The position numbers were made by a program, and so were the translations under genes. A stretch of DNA of 64,000 bases from Tsukamurella sputi (lineage in GTDB: Bacteria > Actinomycetota > Actinomycetes > Mycobacteriales > Mycobacteriaceae), in assembly GCF_007858445.1 (NCBI RefSeq), contig NZ_VIGV01000001.1, positions 248,001-312,000 of the forward strand, written 5' to 3'. Every line of letters starts with the position of its first letter. Within the stretch, counting starts at the first letter, position 1. The notes beneath the pieces were generated by a model. That model was given only the letters and a program-made list of their open reading frames with translations. It had not been told where the DNA came from and searched no databases. Shown here piece by piece: positions 48,712 to 57,754 of this stretch.

Positions 48712-50001
48712 ATGACCGCTGATACGGGCTCGTTCCCCCTCCCCGGGAAGCCGGGGAAGGGGAGCTTCAATCGGAAGCGCCCCGAGCCTCGCGATGTACT
48801 CCCCGAGGCGATCCTCGCCCGGATCCGCCAGTACTCGGGGCGCGTCGCGACGGAGGCGGTGCGCTCCATGGAGGAGCAGCTCCCGTACTTCGCGGACCTG
48901 GAGGCCAGTCAGCGGGCGTCGATCCAGCTGGTGGTCCAGACCGCGGTGGTCAACTTCGCGGAGTGGATCGAGAACCCGAGCAACGTCGAATACACCGTCG
49001 CCTCCTTCCAGACGGTGCCGCAGGACCTGGCCCGCAAGGTCTCGCTCCTGCAGACCGTGGAGATGGTCCGCGTCGCGATGGAGTTCTTCGAGCGCTGGCT
49101 GCCACTGCTCGCGCGCAACGAGGACCAGCTGATCGCGCTCACCGAGGCGGTGCTGCGCTACGGCCGCGAGATCGGTTTCGGCGCCGCGTCGATCTACGCC
49201 TCGGCCGCCGAGGCCCGAGGTGCCTGGGACTCGCGGATGGAGGCGCTGGTGGTCGACGCGGTGGTCCGCGGCGACACCGGCGCCAACCTCCTCTCCCGGG
49301 CCGCGGCGCTCAACTGGGACCCGGTGGCGTCGGCCACCGTCATCGTCGGTAATCCCCCGCCGGACCAGAACGTCTCGGTTGCGGGGTCGGTGCACGACAC
49401 GGCCCGCTCGCACGGCCGGTCTGCCCTCGCCGTTGTACAAGGCACCAAATTGGTGGTCATCGTCAGCGGCGGCGTCACGTCCGGCGACCCGTTCGCGGAC
49501 TCGCTCATGCCGCACTTCTCCGACGGTCCCGTCGTGATCGGGCACACCACGCCCACGCTGGAGGACGCGCACGCGTCCGCGGTCGAGGCGATCGCCGGCG
49601 TCAACGCCGTCGCGGGCTGGCCGGGCGCGCCCCGGCCGGTGCACAGCTGGGAGCTGCTACCGGAACGTGCGCTGATCGGCGACACGCACGCCGGCCGCAC
49701 CCTCTACGAACTACTCGTCAAGCCGCTCGAGGAGGCGGGGTCGGCTCTGTCCGACACGCTGGACGCCTACCTGGACTCGGGCGGCGCGGTCGAGTCGTGC
49801 GCCCGCGAGTTGTTCGTCCACCCCAACACCGTGCGGTACCGCCTGAAGAAGATCGCTGAGATCACGGGGCGCGATCCGCAGGACCCGCGGGATGCCTTCG
49901 TGCTGCGGGTAGCAGCCACCATCGGGCGTCTTGCGGCGGCCAATCCGGACCGCTTCACCCCCGCCGCTATGACGCGAATCACAGACATCTCTCTGACCTA
50001 A
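48712..50001 (+). CDS. PucR-type transcriptional regulator, FasR-like (Rv2242 family)
   Basis: A 429-residue regulator. Residues 1-180 form a helical N-domain (GFGAASIYASAAEARGAW), then a GGDEF-like/central domain, and a C-terminal PucR helix-turn-helix: TLDAYLDSGGAVESCARELF and VHPNTVRYRLKKIAEITGRD. The Streptomyces FasR protein (which activates the fabD-fabH-acpP-fabF operon) has the same architecture and stands immediately upstream of fabD, as here. The role in controlling the fatty-acid genes downstream is inferred. Six bases follow aceE, so it is transcribed with it. Confidence 0.85.
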   Translation: MTADTGSFPLPGKPGKGSFNRKRPEPRDVLPEAILARIRQYSGRVATEAVRSMEEQLPYFADLEASQRASIQLVVQTAVVNFAEWIENPSNVEYTVASFQTVPQDLARKVSLLQTVEMVRVAMEFFERWLPLLARNEDQLIALTEAVLRYGREIGFGAASIYASAAEARGAWDSRMEALVVDAVVRGDTGANLLSRAAALNWDPVASATVIVGNPPPDQNVSVAGSVHDTARSHGRSALAVVQGTKLVVIVSGGVTSGDPFADSLMPHFSDGPVVIGHTTPTLEDAHASAVEAIAGVNAVAGWPGAPRPVHSWELLPERALIGDTHAGRTLYELLVKPLEEAGSALSDTLDAYLDSGGAVESCARELFVHPNTVRYRLKKIAEITGRDPQDPRDAFVLRVAATIGRLAAANPDRFTPAAMTRITDISLT

Positions 50002-50052
50002 TCCAGTCACACATAACACTCTGGTAACAGCCAGGACTCGCTGAGCAGCACT

Positions 50053-50071
50053 TTTGTGGAAACCCCACAAA
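50053..50071. promoter_or_regulatory. Inverted repeat before fabD, candidate operator
   Basis: TTTGTGG, five bases, CCACAAA: a perfect 7-bp inverted repeat, 68 bases upstream of the fabD start in the 137-base spacer between the regulator gene and fabD. Its position fits a FasR-type activator site; the match to any published FasR consensus was not checked. Confidence 0.5.
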
Positions 50072-50138
50072 TTACCTGGGGCAGGTTCTCAGGCTCCAAC
50101 ACCTTCTTTTCAGGTTCGCGGGGTGTTTCCTGGAACAC

Positions 50139-51041
50139 GTGATTGCACTGCTCGCACCCGGACAGGGTTCCCAGAAGCCCGGCATGCTGACCGCATGGCT
50201 CGATCAGCCTTCTGCCGTGGAGCGCCTCCGCGCATGGTCCGAGATCGCCGATCTCGACCTGGTCCGCCTCGGCACCATCGCCGAGGCCGACGAGATCACG
50301 GACACCGCCGTGACGCAGCCCCTCGTGGTCGCCGCCGCTCTGCTCGCCTTCGAGCAGATGGGTGCGCAGCCCGCCGACACCATCGTCGCCGGACACTCCG
50401 TCGGTGAGCTCGCCGCCGCCGCTGTCGCCGGTGTCATCACCGCCGACGAGGCCGTGCGCCTGGCCGCCATCCGCGGCCGCGCCATGGCCGCCGCGTGCGC
50501 GCTCGTCCCCACCTCGATGACCGCCGTGCTCGGTGGCGACGAGGCGGACGTGCTCGCCACCCTCGAGTCCTTCGACCTGATCCCGGCCAACATGAACGCC
50601 TCCGGGCAGATCGTGGCCGCGGGCACCGTCGAGAACCTGGCGAAGCTGGCCGACAACGCCCCCGAGAAGGCGCGCCTGCGCCCGCTCGCCGTGGCCGGCG
50701 CCTTCCACACCGAGTTCATGGCTCCCGCGCAGGAGGCCGTCGCGGCCGCCGCGCAGAGCATCGTCCCGCGGGACCCGCAGCTCACGCTGCTGTCGAACCG
50801 CGACGGCAAGCCCGTGACCTCCGGCGCCGAGGCCCTCGCGGCCATCGTCGCGCAGGTCACCCGCCCGGTCCGCTGGGACCTGTGCACCGCCACGATGCGC
50901 GAGGCCGAGGTCTCGATGGTCGTGGAGCTCCCCCCGGCCGGCGCCCTCGTGGGCATCGCCAAGCGCGAGCTCAAGGGCGTGCCGCAGGTCGCCGTCAAGA
51001 CCCCGGCCGATCTGACCGAGCTGCTCGCTCCCGCGCAGTAG
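50139..51041 (+). CDS. fabD: Malonyl-CoA:ACP transacylase
   Basis: A 300-residue enzyme moving malonyl from CoA to AcpM. It starts at the GTG at 50139 (VIALLAPGQGSQ). GHSVGELAAAA contains the nucleophile Ser87; AGAFHTEFM contains the catalytic His. GQGSQ and NRDGKPVTS complete the AT-domain pattern. The acpM gene follows 119 bases later. First gene of the FAS-II cluster and orthologue of Rv2243. Confidence 0.94.
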   Translation: MIALLAPGQGSQKPGMLTAWLDQPSAVERLRAWSEIADLDLVRLGTIAEADEITDTAVTQPLVVAAALLAFEQMGAQPADTIVAGHSVGELAAAAVAGVITADEAVRLAAIRGRAMAAACALVPTSMTAVLGGDEADVLATLESFDLIPANMNASGQIVAAGTVENLAKLADNAPEKARLRPLAVAGAFHTEFMAPAQEAVAAAAQSIVPRDPQLTLLSNRDGKPVTSGAEALAAIVAQVTRPVRWDLCTATMREAEVSMVVELPPAGALVGIAKRELKGVPQVAVKTPADLTELLAPAQ

Positions 51042-51160
51042 CCTTCGAACCACCGACGGGGCCGCTCGGCACCGTCGCACCCCGCGACGCCGTCGTCGCA
51101 CCGATAGACTCCCGGCTCCGCGAAATCGCGGGTCGGGTCACACAAGGAAAGGGACCCACT

Positions 51161-51466
51161 GTGGCCACCAGCCAGGACGAAATCGTCGCCGCCATCGCCG
51201 AGATCATCGAAGAGGTCACCGGCATCGAGCCTTCCGAGGTCACCCTGGACAAGGCGTTCATCGACGACCTGGACATCGACTCGCTCTCGATGGTCGAGAT
51301 CGCCGTGCAGCTCGAGGACAAGTACGGCGTCAAGGTGCCGGACGAGGACCTCGCGGGCCTGAAGACCGTCGGCGACGCCGTCGCGTACATCCAGAAGCTC
51401 GAGGCCGAGAACACCGAGCTCGCCGCCGAGCTCAAGGGCAAGTACGAGGCCGAGAAGGGCAAGTAA
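51161..51466 (+). CDS. acpM: Meromycolate-extension acyl carrier protein AcpM
   Basis: A 101-residue carrier protein, longer than the about 78 residues of ordinary ACP owing to a C-terminal charged tail ([16 protein letters not shown]), as in mycobacterial AcpM (115 residues). It starts at the GTG at 51161, with AAGGAAAGGG upstream. The phosphopantetheine serine is Ser41 in [10 protein letters not shown]. It carries growing acyl chains for KasA. Confidence 0.94.
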   Translation: MATSQDEIVAAIAEIIEEVTGIEPSEVTLDKAFIDDLDIDSLSMVEIAVQLEDKYGVKVPDEDLAGLKTVGDAVAYIQKLEAENTELAAELKGKYEAEKGK

Positions 51467-51470
51467 GCCC

Positions 51471-52778
51471 TTGTCATCGCTGAGGAATTTCTCGACGCTG
51501 GGGGGTGAGTTCCCCAGTGTCGTCGTGACTGCCATCGAGCTGACCACGTCGATCGGTGTCGATACCGACTCCACCTGGCAGGGACTCCTCGCCGGCAAGA
51601 GCGGCATCCGTCCGCTCGAGGGCGATTTCATCGGCGTGAAGATCCCCGATCTTCCGGTGCGGTTCGGCGGCCAGTTGCTGTCGGACCCGTCGGACGAGGT
51701 GCCGGAGCGGCCCGACCGCCAGCACGCCGGGGACATCAGCAAGCAGCACGTGTCGAAGCGGCGCATGTCCTACGTCGAGCAGGTCTCCCATGTGATGACC
51801 AAGCGGCTGTGGGACAAGGCCGGACGCCCGGATGTCGATCCGACTCGCCTCGCGGCGGTCGTCGGCACCGGGCTCGGCGGCGGCGAGACGATGGTGCAGG
51901 CCGTGGACGCGCTTCGCGACTCCGGCGTGCGCAAGGTCTCGCCGTTCGCCGTGCAGATGTCCATGCCGAACGGCGCGTGCGCGGTCTCGGCACTGGAGAT
52001 CGGGGCCCGCGCGGGCGCCATCGCGCCCGTCTCGGCCTGTTCGACGGGCAACGAGGCCATCGCGCACGCCTGGCGCCAGATCGTGCTCGGCGATGCCGAC
52101 ATCGCGGTCTGCGGCGGCGTCGAAGGCCGGATCGACTCGCCGCCCATCGCATCCTTCGCGATGATGCGCGCACTGTCGACCCGCAACGACGATCCGCAGG
52201 CGGCCTCTCGGCCGTTCGACAAGGACCGCGACGGCTTCGTCTTCGGCGAGGCCCAGGCACTCATGATCATCGAGACCGAGGAGCACGCACTGGCGCGCGG
52301 CGCGAAGCCGATCGCCCGACTCCTCGGCGCCGGCATCACCTCGGACGGCTACCACATGGTCTCCCCCGATGTGGAGGGTGGCGGCGCCGCCCGCGCGATG
52401 AAGCGAGCGATGGAGACCGCGGGCCTGACCCGCGCCGACATCGACTTCATCAACGCGCACGCCACGGCGACCCCGGTCGGCGACACCGCGGAGGCGAAGG
52501 CCATCAACGCGGTCGTCGGCACCGACGCGGCGATCTACGCACCCAAGGGCGCCCTGGGGCACTCCATCGGTGCCGTCGGCGCGCTGGAAGCCGCGCTGAC
52601 GGTCCTCTCGATCCGGGACGGGATCATCCCGCCCACCCTGAACCTGGAGAATCAGGATCCGGAGATCGAGCTCGACGTGGTGCACGGATCCGCTCGCACG
52701 AGCGAGATCACCTATGCGCTGAACAACTCCTTCGGGTTCGGCGGCCACAACGTGGCGCTGGCGTTCGGCAAGTACTGA
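51471..52778 (+). CDS. kasA: Beta-ketoacyl-ACP synthase KasA (FAS-II elongation)
   Basis: A 435-residue KAS enzyme extending meromycolate chains, with the start TTG at 51471, 4 bases after acpM. The nucleophile is Cys190 in [15 protein letters not shown]; the Lys and His of the active site are in [16 protein letters not shown]. The first active-site histidine is in [13 protein letters not shown], where KAS enzymes normally have NAHGT: the glycine is alanine here. A 17-residue N-terminal extension also differs from M. tuberculosis KasA (416 residues). In Mycobacterium kasB and accD6 follow; here a strong terminator and unrelated genes do. Confidence 0.9.
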   Translation: MSSLRNFSTLGGEFPSVVVTAIELTTSIGVDTDSTWQGLLAGKSGIRPLEGDFIGVKIPDLPVRFGGQLLSDPSDEVPERPDRQHAGDISKQHVSKRRMSYVEQVSHVMTKRLWDKAGRPDVDPTRLAAVVGTGLGGGETMVQAVDALRDSGVRKVSPFAVQMSMPNGACAVSALEIGARAGAIAPVSACSTGNEAIAHAWRQIVLGDADIAVCGGVEGRIDSPPIASFAMMRALSTRNDDPQAASRPFDKDRDGFVFGEAQALMIIETEEHALARGAKPIARLLGAGITSDGYHMVSPDVEGGGAARAMKRAMETAGLTRADIDFINAHATATPVGDTAEAKAINAVVGTDAAIYAPKGALGHSIGAVGALEAALTVLSIRDGIIPPTLNLENQDPEIELDVVHGSARTSEITYALNNSFGFGGHNVALAFGKY

Positions 52779-52793
52779 CGTTTTTTCCAGAGG

Positions 52794-52823
52794 CCGGTCG
52801 TCGGGGATTCCCCCGGCGGCCGG
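52794..52823 (+). terminator. Terminator hairpin after kasA
   Basis: CCGGTCGTCGGGG pairs with CCCCGGCGGCCGG (13 bp with two G-U wobbles) around a short loop, followed by TTTCGCG. It is 15 bases past the kasA stop and also before the convergent oxidase-like gene; it ends the FAS-II operon. Confidence 0.75.
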
Positions 52824-52841
52824 TTTCGCGTTGCGCGACGA

Positions 52842-53261
52842 CTAGATCGTCAGGTCGGCCCCCAACCAGTGCTCGGGCTCGAGGACCACGGTGAGGTGCT
52901 CCCCCAGCTGCCCGAAGGCGAACTCGAGGTACTTGTCGAGCTCGGCGCCCGCAAGATACCGGGCGGCCATGGCGCGGATCTCCGCGTCGGTCGACCGTCG
53001 CGACTCGGCGACCGGGCCTTCCACGCTGACGTACATCGTGCGCGGCTCGACAGTGTCGACCATCAGCGAGAATCTTCCCGCGGCGGCGAGCACTGTGGCC
53101 TTGCGGGAATCGGGTGCGATGGTGATCCACGGCTTCCCGCCGGGCTCGTAGTCGTACCAGACGGGCACCGTCAAAGGCCCTCTTCCTGGTTCGGCGACGG
53201 CGAACGCGGCGACGTGGGGTCGAGCGAAGAATTCCTGTTTCTCGGACGCGGTGAGTGCCAT
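52842..53261 (-). CDS. Split-barrel FMN/F420 flavoprotein (PNPOx-like)
   Basis: A 139-residue protein of the pyridoxamine-phosphate-oxidase-like split-barrel family: PHVAAFAVAEPGRGPLTVPVWYDYEPGG is the first strand pair, KATVLAAAGRFSLMVDT and TMYVSVEGPVAES follow, and RYLAGAELDKYLEFAF closes it. The F420- or FMN-dependent reductases of actinobacteria share this, but the cofactor cannot be told from sequence alone. Convergent with kasA. Confidence 0.75.
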   Translation of the reverse strand: MALTASEKQEFFARPHVAAFAVAEPGRGPLTVPVWYDYEPGGKPWITIAPDSRKATVLAAAGRFSLMVDTVEPRTMYVSVEGPVAESRRSTDAEIRAMAARYLAGAELDKYLEFAFGQLGEHLTVVLEPEHWLGADLTI

Positions 53262-53394
53262 GTCCCGATGGTGGCAGATCGGTCTGACGAGTTCTCGTTG
53301 TCCGGGTATCCCGGTCCCGGCGGGGCGCCGTCACCGCACAGGTGCCGCGCTCGCCCGCCAGGGCCGGGTTTCAGGCAGGTCTAAGCGAGACGCG

Positions 53395-53910
53395 TCAGCT
53401 GACGGCCTGCGAGAGCCACGTGACCTCGGCGCCCTGGCCGCCCATGCGGAAGGGCTCGAGCGCCTCGTCCCAGGCGTTGCCCAGGAGCGAGTCGAGGGCC
53501 GTCTGAATGCCCTCCGGACCCTGTTCGAGCATGATCGAGCGCAGCTGCGCCTCGCCCAGCAGGGTGTCGCCGGACGCGCTCATGGTGCCGCGCCACAGCC
53601 CCAGCCCCGGGGCATAGCAGAACCGCTCACCGTCGACCCCCTCGGAGGGGTCCTCGGTGACCTCGAACCTGAGGGAGTTCCACTCCCTCAGGGTGTTCGC
53701 CATCCGCGCACCGCTGCCGACCGGGCCCACCCAGTCGACGACGGCACGCTGCATGCCGGGGACGGCCTCCTGCGCGGACCACTTGAGCGTGGCCCGGGCG
53801 TCGAGGGTCCTCGACAGTGCCCACTCCACGTGCGGGCACAGAGCAGCAGGTGCGGCGTGAATCCAGACGACTCCCGTCGTCACCTCTGCAAACTGACTCA
53901 GCTGCTGCAT
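53395..53910 (-). CDS. DUF3145 protein
   Basis: A 171-residue cytosolic protein starting MQQLSQFAEVTTGVVWIH with AAGGTGG about 6 bases upstream. AAPAALCPHVEWALSRTL, WRGTMSASGDTLLGEAQLR and LLGNAWDEALEPFRMGGQGAEVTWL are DUF3145 hallmarks. Unknown function, restricted to actinobacteria. A longer open frame to 53997 would use an upstream start without ribosome-binding site. Confidence 0.82.
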   Translation of the reverse strand: MQQLSQFAEVTTGVVWIHAAPAALCPHVEWALSRTLDARATLKWSAQEAVPGMQRAVVDWVGPVGSGARMANTLREWNSLRFEVTEDPSEGVDGERFCYAPGLGLWRGTMSASGDTLLGEAQLRSIMLEQGPEGIQTALDSLLGNAWDEALEPFRMGGQGAEVTWLSQAVS

Positions 53911-54048
53911 GGTTGCCACCTTCTTCGTTTCGACGAGGACGTCTTCCCCAAGCCACCTGTCGAGAACGAGCGGAGCTACCAGCTGCTGCTTTATCACATC
54001 GATGTAGTTATGAAGCCATTGTGCACCATGATGCGCGTGTTGCGCCAG

Positions 54049-54885
54049 TTACACGCCTTGAAGTTCCTGAGAAATCAGCCGATCGTTGAACTCCGACCAC
54101 AGCGGCTTCGCCCACGCCCCGAACGGGCGGTCCGTCAGCACCACCGCCGCCAGCTGCAGGTCCGGGTCGAACCACAGATACGTCCCCGCTTGGCCGAAGT
54201 GCCCGACGGTGCGCGGCGAGTTCCGCGTGCCCGTCCAGTGCGTGCGCTTGTCACCCTTCACCTCGAAGCCGAGACCCCACGTGTTGTTGGCGAACTTGCC
54301 GTAGCCGGGCACGAACCCCGGCAGGCCGGAGAAGTGGACCGCACGGGCGCGGTCGACTGTGCCGGGGTCCAGCAGGGTGGGCGCGGCCACCTCCGCCGCG
54401 AAGCGCGACAGGTCCGCCACCGTCGAGCGGGCGCCGTGCCCCGCCGGCCCGTCCAACACCGTGCGCGTCATGCCGAGCGGAGCGAAGACCGCCTCGTCGA
54501 GGTACTCGGGGAAGGCGATCCCGGACTCGCGCTCCACCAGATCCGCCAGCAATTCGTAACCGTAAGAGCTGTATATACGTTGGGTGGCCGGCGCGGCTTG
54601 CACAGTCGCGGAATCGAAGGCCACGCCCGACGCGTGCGCCAGCAGGTGTTCGACGGTGCTGCCCTCCGGCCCGGCCGGCTGCCGCAGCGCGATCGCCTCC
54701 TCCTCGATCGCCACGAGAACCCCATAGGCGACGAGAAGCTTAGTGACCGAAGCCAATTCGTACACGCGATCGACGTCACCGTACGCGTCGACGGTGCGCC
54801 CCTCATCCGTTCGGAGCAGTGCTCCGGCAGCATTTCCGACGGGCCATTCCGCCAGTTCCGCGAGGCTCATGAACATCCTTTCCAT
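54049..54885 (-). CDS. Beta-lactamase-fold serine hydrolase
   Basis: A 278-residue protein of the class C beta-lactamase/esterase superfamily. The catalytic SxxK is SVTK in ELASVTKLLVAYG, the tyrosine motif is IYSSYGYE (YxN replaced by YSS), and HFGQAGTYL provides the third (KTG-equivalent) motif. No signal peptide is seen, so it is probably cytosolic, arguing against true beta-lactamase function and for an esterase. It is separated from the DUF3145 gene by 138 bases and ends on the plus-strand side near the secreted-protein promoter. Confidence 0.82.
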   Translation of the reverse strand: MERMFMSLAELAEWPVGNAAGALLRTDEGRTVDAYGDVDRVYELASVTKLLVAYGVLVAIEEEAIALRQPAGPEGSTVEHLLAHASGVAFDSATVQAAPATQRIYSSYGYELLADLVERESGIAFPEYLDEAVFAPLGMTRTVLDGPAGHGARSTVADLSRFAAEVAAPTLLDPGTVDRARAVHFSGLPGFVPGYGKFANNTWGLGFEVKGDKRTHWTGTRNSPRTVGHFGQAGTYLWFDPDLQLAAVVLTDRPFGAWAKPLWSEFNDRLISQELQGV

Positions 54886-55074
54886 CGCGACGAACAGCCT
54901 ACCGCGCCATGCGGTTTGAATTTAGGCTCGGTATTGATCATGCGATCCGCAATCGTCCCGACACGCCGCATCTTTGCTGCTGCACATTTCGACATGATCG
55001 TGGTCACTACGGACCTAGTCTCTCGATTGGACGCGGACAGCGCGTGTGTATTTTGCCCGAGAGGACCTCCCACT

Positions 55075-57114
55075 ATGAGCGCGAAGCATCGCAAGGCGTC
55101 GAAGCTAGCAGCCAAACGAACCGCCATCGCTGCGAGCGCCGTCGGCGCCACCGCCAGCATCAGCCTGATGGGAGCCCCGGCACAGGCAGCTACAAGTGCG
55201 CCCGACTACAGCAAGGCGATCAGCGACTACTCGCACGCCCTCGACAACTTCCTCAACGCCTCGAACAACGTCACCAACAGCGCCGGGAGCGTGTGGAACC
55301 CGATCGCCGGTTCCACTGGCGGGCTCCTCCCGACCTTCGGCTCGTCATACAGCAAGGTCGACGTCACCAAGATCTCGAACCTGCCAACAGTGCTGCGGAA
55401 CCTGGGAAGCCTGAATCTTCCGACAGGTGTACCCGGCGTTGTGCCGAATGTGGTGTTGCCCGGCGGGGCGCAGCTCGATCTGTCGAAGATCCTCCCCACG
55501 TCCATGCCTGGAGGTGGCCTATTCAACGGAGCCGCGGAACTGATCGACACTGTTCTGGCGACACCGATAGTCGGCGACGCCGTGGCGGGCCTCCCCCCGC
55601 TGAGTTCGATCATCCTTGGACTCGAAGCGACCCAGAGCAAGTACACGAGCAAGTACGCGTGGCCGCTGCTAGGAATGGCCGGCCAGACCAACTTCCTCAA
55701 CACCTTCATCACAACTCCGGATGGTCTGACCATCACACTGCCATCGACGGTGAACATCGGAGGCCTGCCGATACCGGTCCCCGGCGGCGGACTTCCGTTC
55801 ACCTTGCTTCCTGCTGGGAGCCTCCCGTCAGGGACGGTGTGGATCCCGCAGGCCGACGGCAACTACACCTTCCCCCTCGGCAGCAAGGCGGGCTTCTGGG
55901 GCGCGGCTCCCACTGCCGCACTGAAGATCCCCGGCTGGCTCGGCGGCTCGGAGACGGTGGTCTCAGTGCCGATCGGTGCGGCCGGTGTGGAGCTCCCACT
56001 CGGCCTCGCCAAGGCGGGAGTCCTCGGCGCGAACGTGCTGCTGCCCACGCAGAACGGCGTCTACTCCCCCATCGGTCTCACGATGACGAACGTCAACACG
56101 ATCCTGCCGGTCGGTTTCACCAACATCAACGTGACGACCGGCAACTACGTCGGCACGAACGGAATCAACGTCAACAACGGCCAGAACCTGCTGTTGCTGC
56201 AGAACCCGCTGGGGGTCCCACTGCCGATCCTCTACGGTCTGGGCGGCTTCAACTTCGGCGTGGAGGGCGTGGGACTCACCTCGCCGTCACTCTTCGGGGT
56301 CAAGCTGTTCTCGGACAACCTGCTGCAGCTCGGCACTCAGACCGGCCCGAACTCCAGCGCGGGCCTGATTCCCGATGGACTGCTGCCCACCGATCCGCTC
56401 AGCCAGATCATCACGGGTGTCACCTCGCCGCTCGGCGTCAGCTCGCTCACCCAGCTCCTCGGTATCGATGCCTTCATCAAGCCCGTGATGACTGCGTTCG
56501 GGCCCGTCTACCAGGCAGTCTCGGCCGTCACGCTCAAACCGCTGTCCGACTTCGCCACGAGCCAGTACGGCCCGTTCGTCAACAACTCCGCGTCGCAGCT
56601 TCTCGACCTGTCGAAGACACTGTCCGAACAGACCGGCAACCTGCCCGGCGCACCGGCGAGCGCCGGGACGAACACCGCCGCACGAGCCGCTGCGTTCTCC
56701 ACACCGAGCCAGGGCGACGACAGCACCGGTACCCCGTCGACCGTGATCGCCGAGAACACCACCGGCGACCACAGCCTCGAGAAGGGCGGGGAGCCGCTGC
56801 CCGATCTGCTGGCTCGTCTGCAGGGTTCGAAGGGCGGCGACAAGACTGCGCCGGTGAAGGCCGATACTGCGCCGGCACCCGTCGTCGAGGCGCCGACACC
56901 CGCTCCGGCGGCCGAGCCCGCCCCCGGGGCGTCGAAGCCCGACGTTCCAGCGAACCCCTCCGCGCCCGAGTCCGCCGCACCCGCACCGACCGCGCCGGAA
57001 CCCGCCACGGCGCCGCGGGCGACCGACTCCACGTCGACGCCGTCCGCCACCAGTACCAGTACCGGGTCCGGTGACGCCGGAACTACGGGCGCAGGCACAG
57101 ACAAGGCGGCCTGA
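55075..57114 (+). CDS. Large secreted protein of unknown family, Pro/Ala/Thr-rich tail
   Basis: A 679-residue exported protein starting at ATG 55075 (GAGAGG 10 bases upstream). The signal peptide has a basic start (MSAKHRKASKLAAKR), core TAIAASAVGATASISLMG and cleavage near APAQA/ATSAPDY. The body (about 45-520) is free of cysteine and full of short hydrophobic Gly/Pro segments (GLPIPVPGGGLPFTLLP; LLLLQNPLGVPLPILYGLGG), like a beta-rich or surface-exposed structure. The last 160 residues are a disordered Pro/Ala/Thr/Ser tail (PAPVVEAPTPAPAAEPAPG; STSTPSATSTSTGSG). No recognised domain. The 189-base spacer before it contains its promoter; a 12-bp terminator follows. Confidence 0.8.
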   Translation: MSAKHRKASKLAAKRTAIAASAVGATASISLMGAPAQAATSAPDYSKAISDYSHALDNFLNASNNVTNSAGSVWNPIAGSTGGLLPTFGSSYSKVDVTKISNLPTVLRNLGSLNLPTGVPGVVPNVVLPGGAQLDLSKILPTSMPGGGLFNGAAELIDTVLATPIVGDAVAGLPPLSSIILGLEATQSKYTSKYAWPLLGMAGQTNFLNTFITTPDGLTITLPSTVNIGGLPIPVPGGGLPFTLLPAGSLPSGTVWIPQADGNYTFPLGSKAGFWGAAPTAALKIPGWLGGSETVVSVPIGAAGVELPLGLAKAGVLGANVLLPTQNGVYSPIGLTMTNVNTILPVGFTNINVTTGNYVGTNGINVNNGQNLLLLQNPLGVPLPILYGLGGFNFGVEGVGLTSPSLFGVKLFSDNLLQLGTQTGPNSSAGLIPDGLLPTDPLSQIITGVTSPLGVSSLTQLLGIDAFIKPVMTAFGPVYQAVSAVTLKPLSDFATSQYGPFVNNSASQLLDLSKTLSEQTGNLPGAPASAGTNTAARAAAFSTPSQGDDSTGTPSTVIAENTTGDHSLEKGGEPLPDLLARLQGSKGGDKTAPVKADTAPAPVVEAPTPAPAAEPAPGASKPDVPANPSAPESAAPAPTAPEPATAPRATDSTSTPSATSTSTGSGDAGTTGAGTDKAA

Positions 57115-57128
57115 CAGATCCATCGATT

Positions 57129-57160
57129 CGAACGGCCCGGGCATCCGTCCGGGCCGTTCG
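57129..57160. terminator. Bidirectional hairpin terminator
   Basis: CGAACGGCCCGG and its exact complement form a 12-bp stem with an 8-base loop, 15 bases after the secreted-protein stop and 7 bases from the stop of the convergent gene, so it can end both. Confidence 0.85.
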
Positions 57161-57166
57161 TCATTC

Positions 57167-57712
57167 CTACCGCACGGGCATCCCCGTCGGGAAGCCGTCG
57201 ATGCTGAGGGTGTTGCGCTCACGGTGGTACCGGAGGAGGCCGTCCTCCCCCTTGTTCTCCGCCCACGAGTCCATCAGCGTCCGCTGTCCCTCGTATTCGT
57301 AGAGGGGCACTCCGAAGCCGCAGGAAGTCTGTACCAGGTCGACTGCGACGTCGAAGATGTTGCGCGCGCCGAGCATTGGCGGGAAGTGCGCAATGAGCTC
57401 GTCCCACTCCTGATCCCCCTCGTGAACGGCGCGAGCAGTGCCGTACAGCCGGAGGATGAGCGGTTTCCCCTCGAAGGCGCAGAACATCACGGTGATGCGA
57501 GGATTCCGCAGCAGGTGCGCAGCGGTTTCGTTGCCGCTGCCCGTGCCGTTCAGCCAGATCACGCGGTTCTCCCCCAGCACTCGCAGTGAGTCGAGTCCCT
57601 TCGGGGAGACGTTGACCCGCCCGTCGGGGGCCGCAGTGCCAACGAAGTACATCTGCTGGCTCGCGATGAAATCCTGCAGTCGCTCGGTGATGTGCTCGTA
57701 CTGGGTCGCCAT
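57167..57712 (-). CDS. Split-barrel PNPOx-family oxidase-like protein
   Basis: A 181-residue protein with IASQQMYFVGTAAPDGRVNVSPKG, the PNPOx split-barrel FMN-binding start, then NPRITVMFCAFEGKPLILRLYG and a C-terminal TSCGFGVPLYEYEGQR. This differs in length and sequence from the one at 52842 and belongs to the pyridoxamine 5'-phosphate oxidase-related group. Cofactor and substrate unknown. It ends at the shared terminator. Confidence 0.8.
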   Translation of the reverse strand: MATQYEHITERLQDFIASQQMYFVGTAAPDGRVNVSPKGLDSLRVLGENRVIWLNGTGSGNETAAHLLRNPRITVMFCAFEGKPLILRLYGTARAVHEGDQEWDELIAHFPPMLGARNIFDVAVDLVQTSCGFGVPLYEYEGQRTLMDSWAENKGEDGLLRYHRERNTLSIDGFPTGMPVR

Positions 57713-57754
57713 GACACTCAGTATCGCGCCGGCCCGGGAGTATGCCCAACAGAT

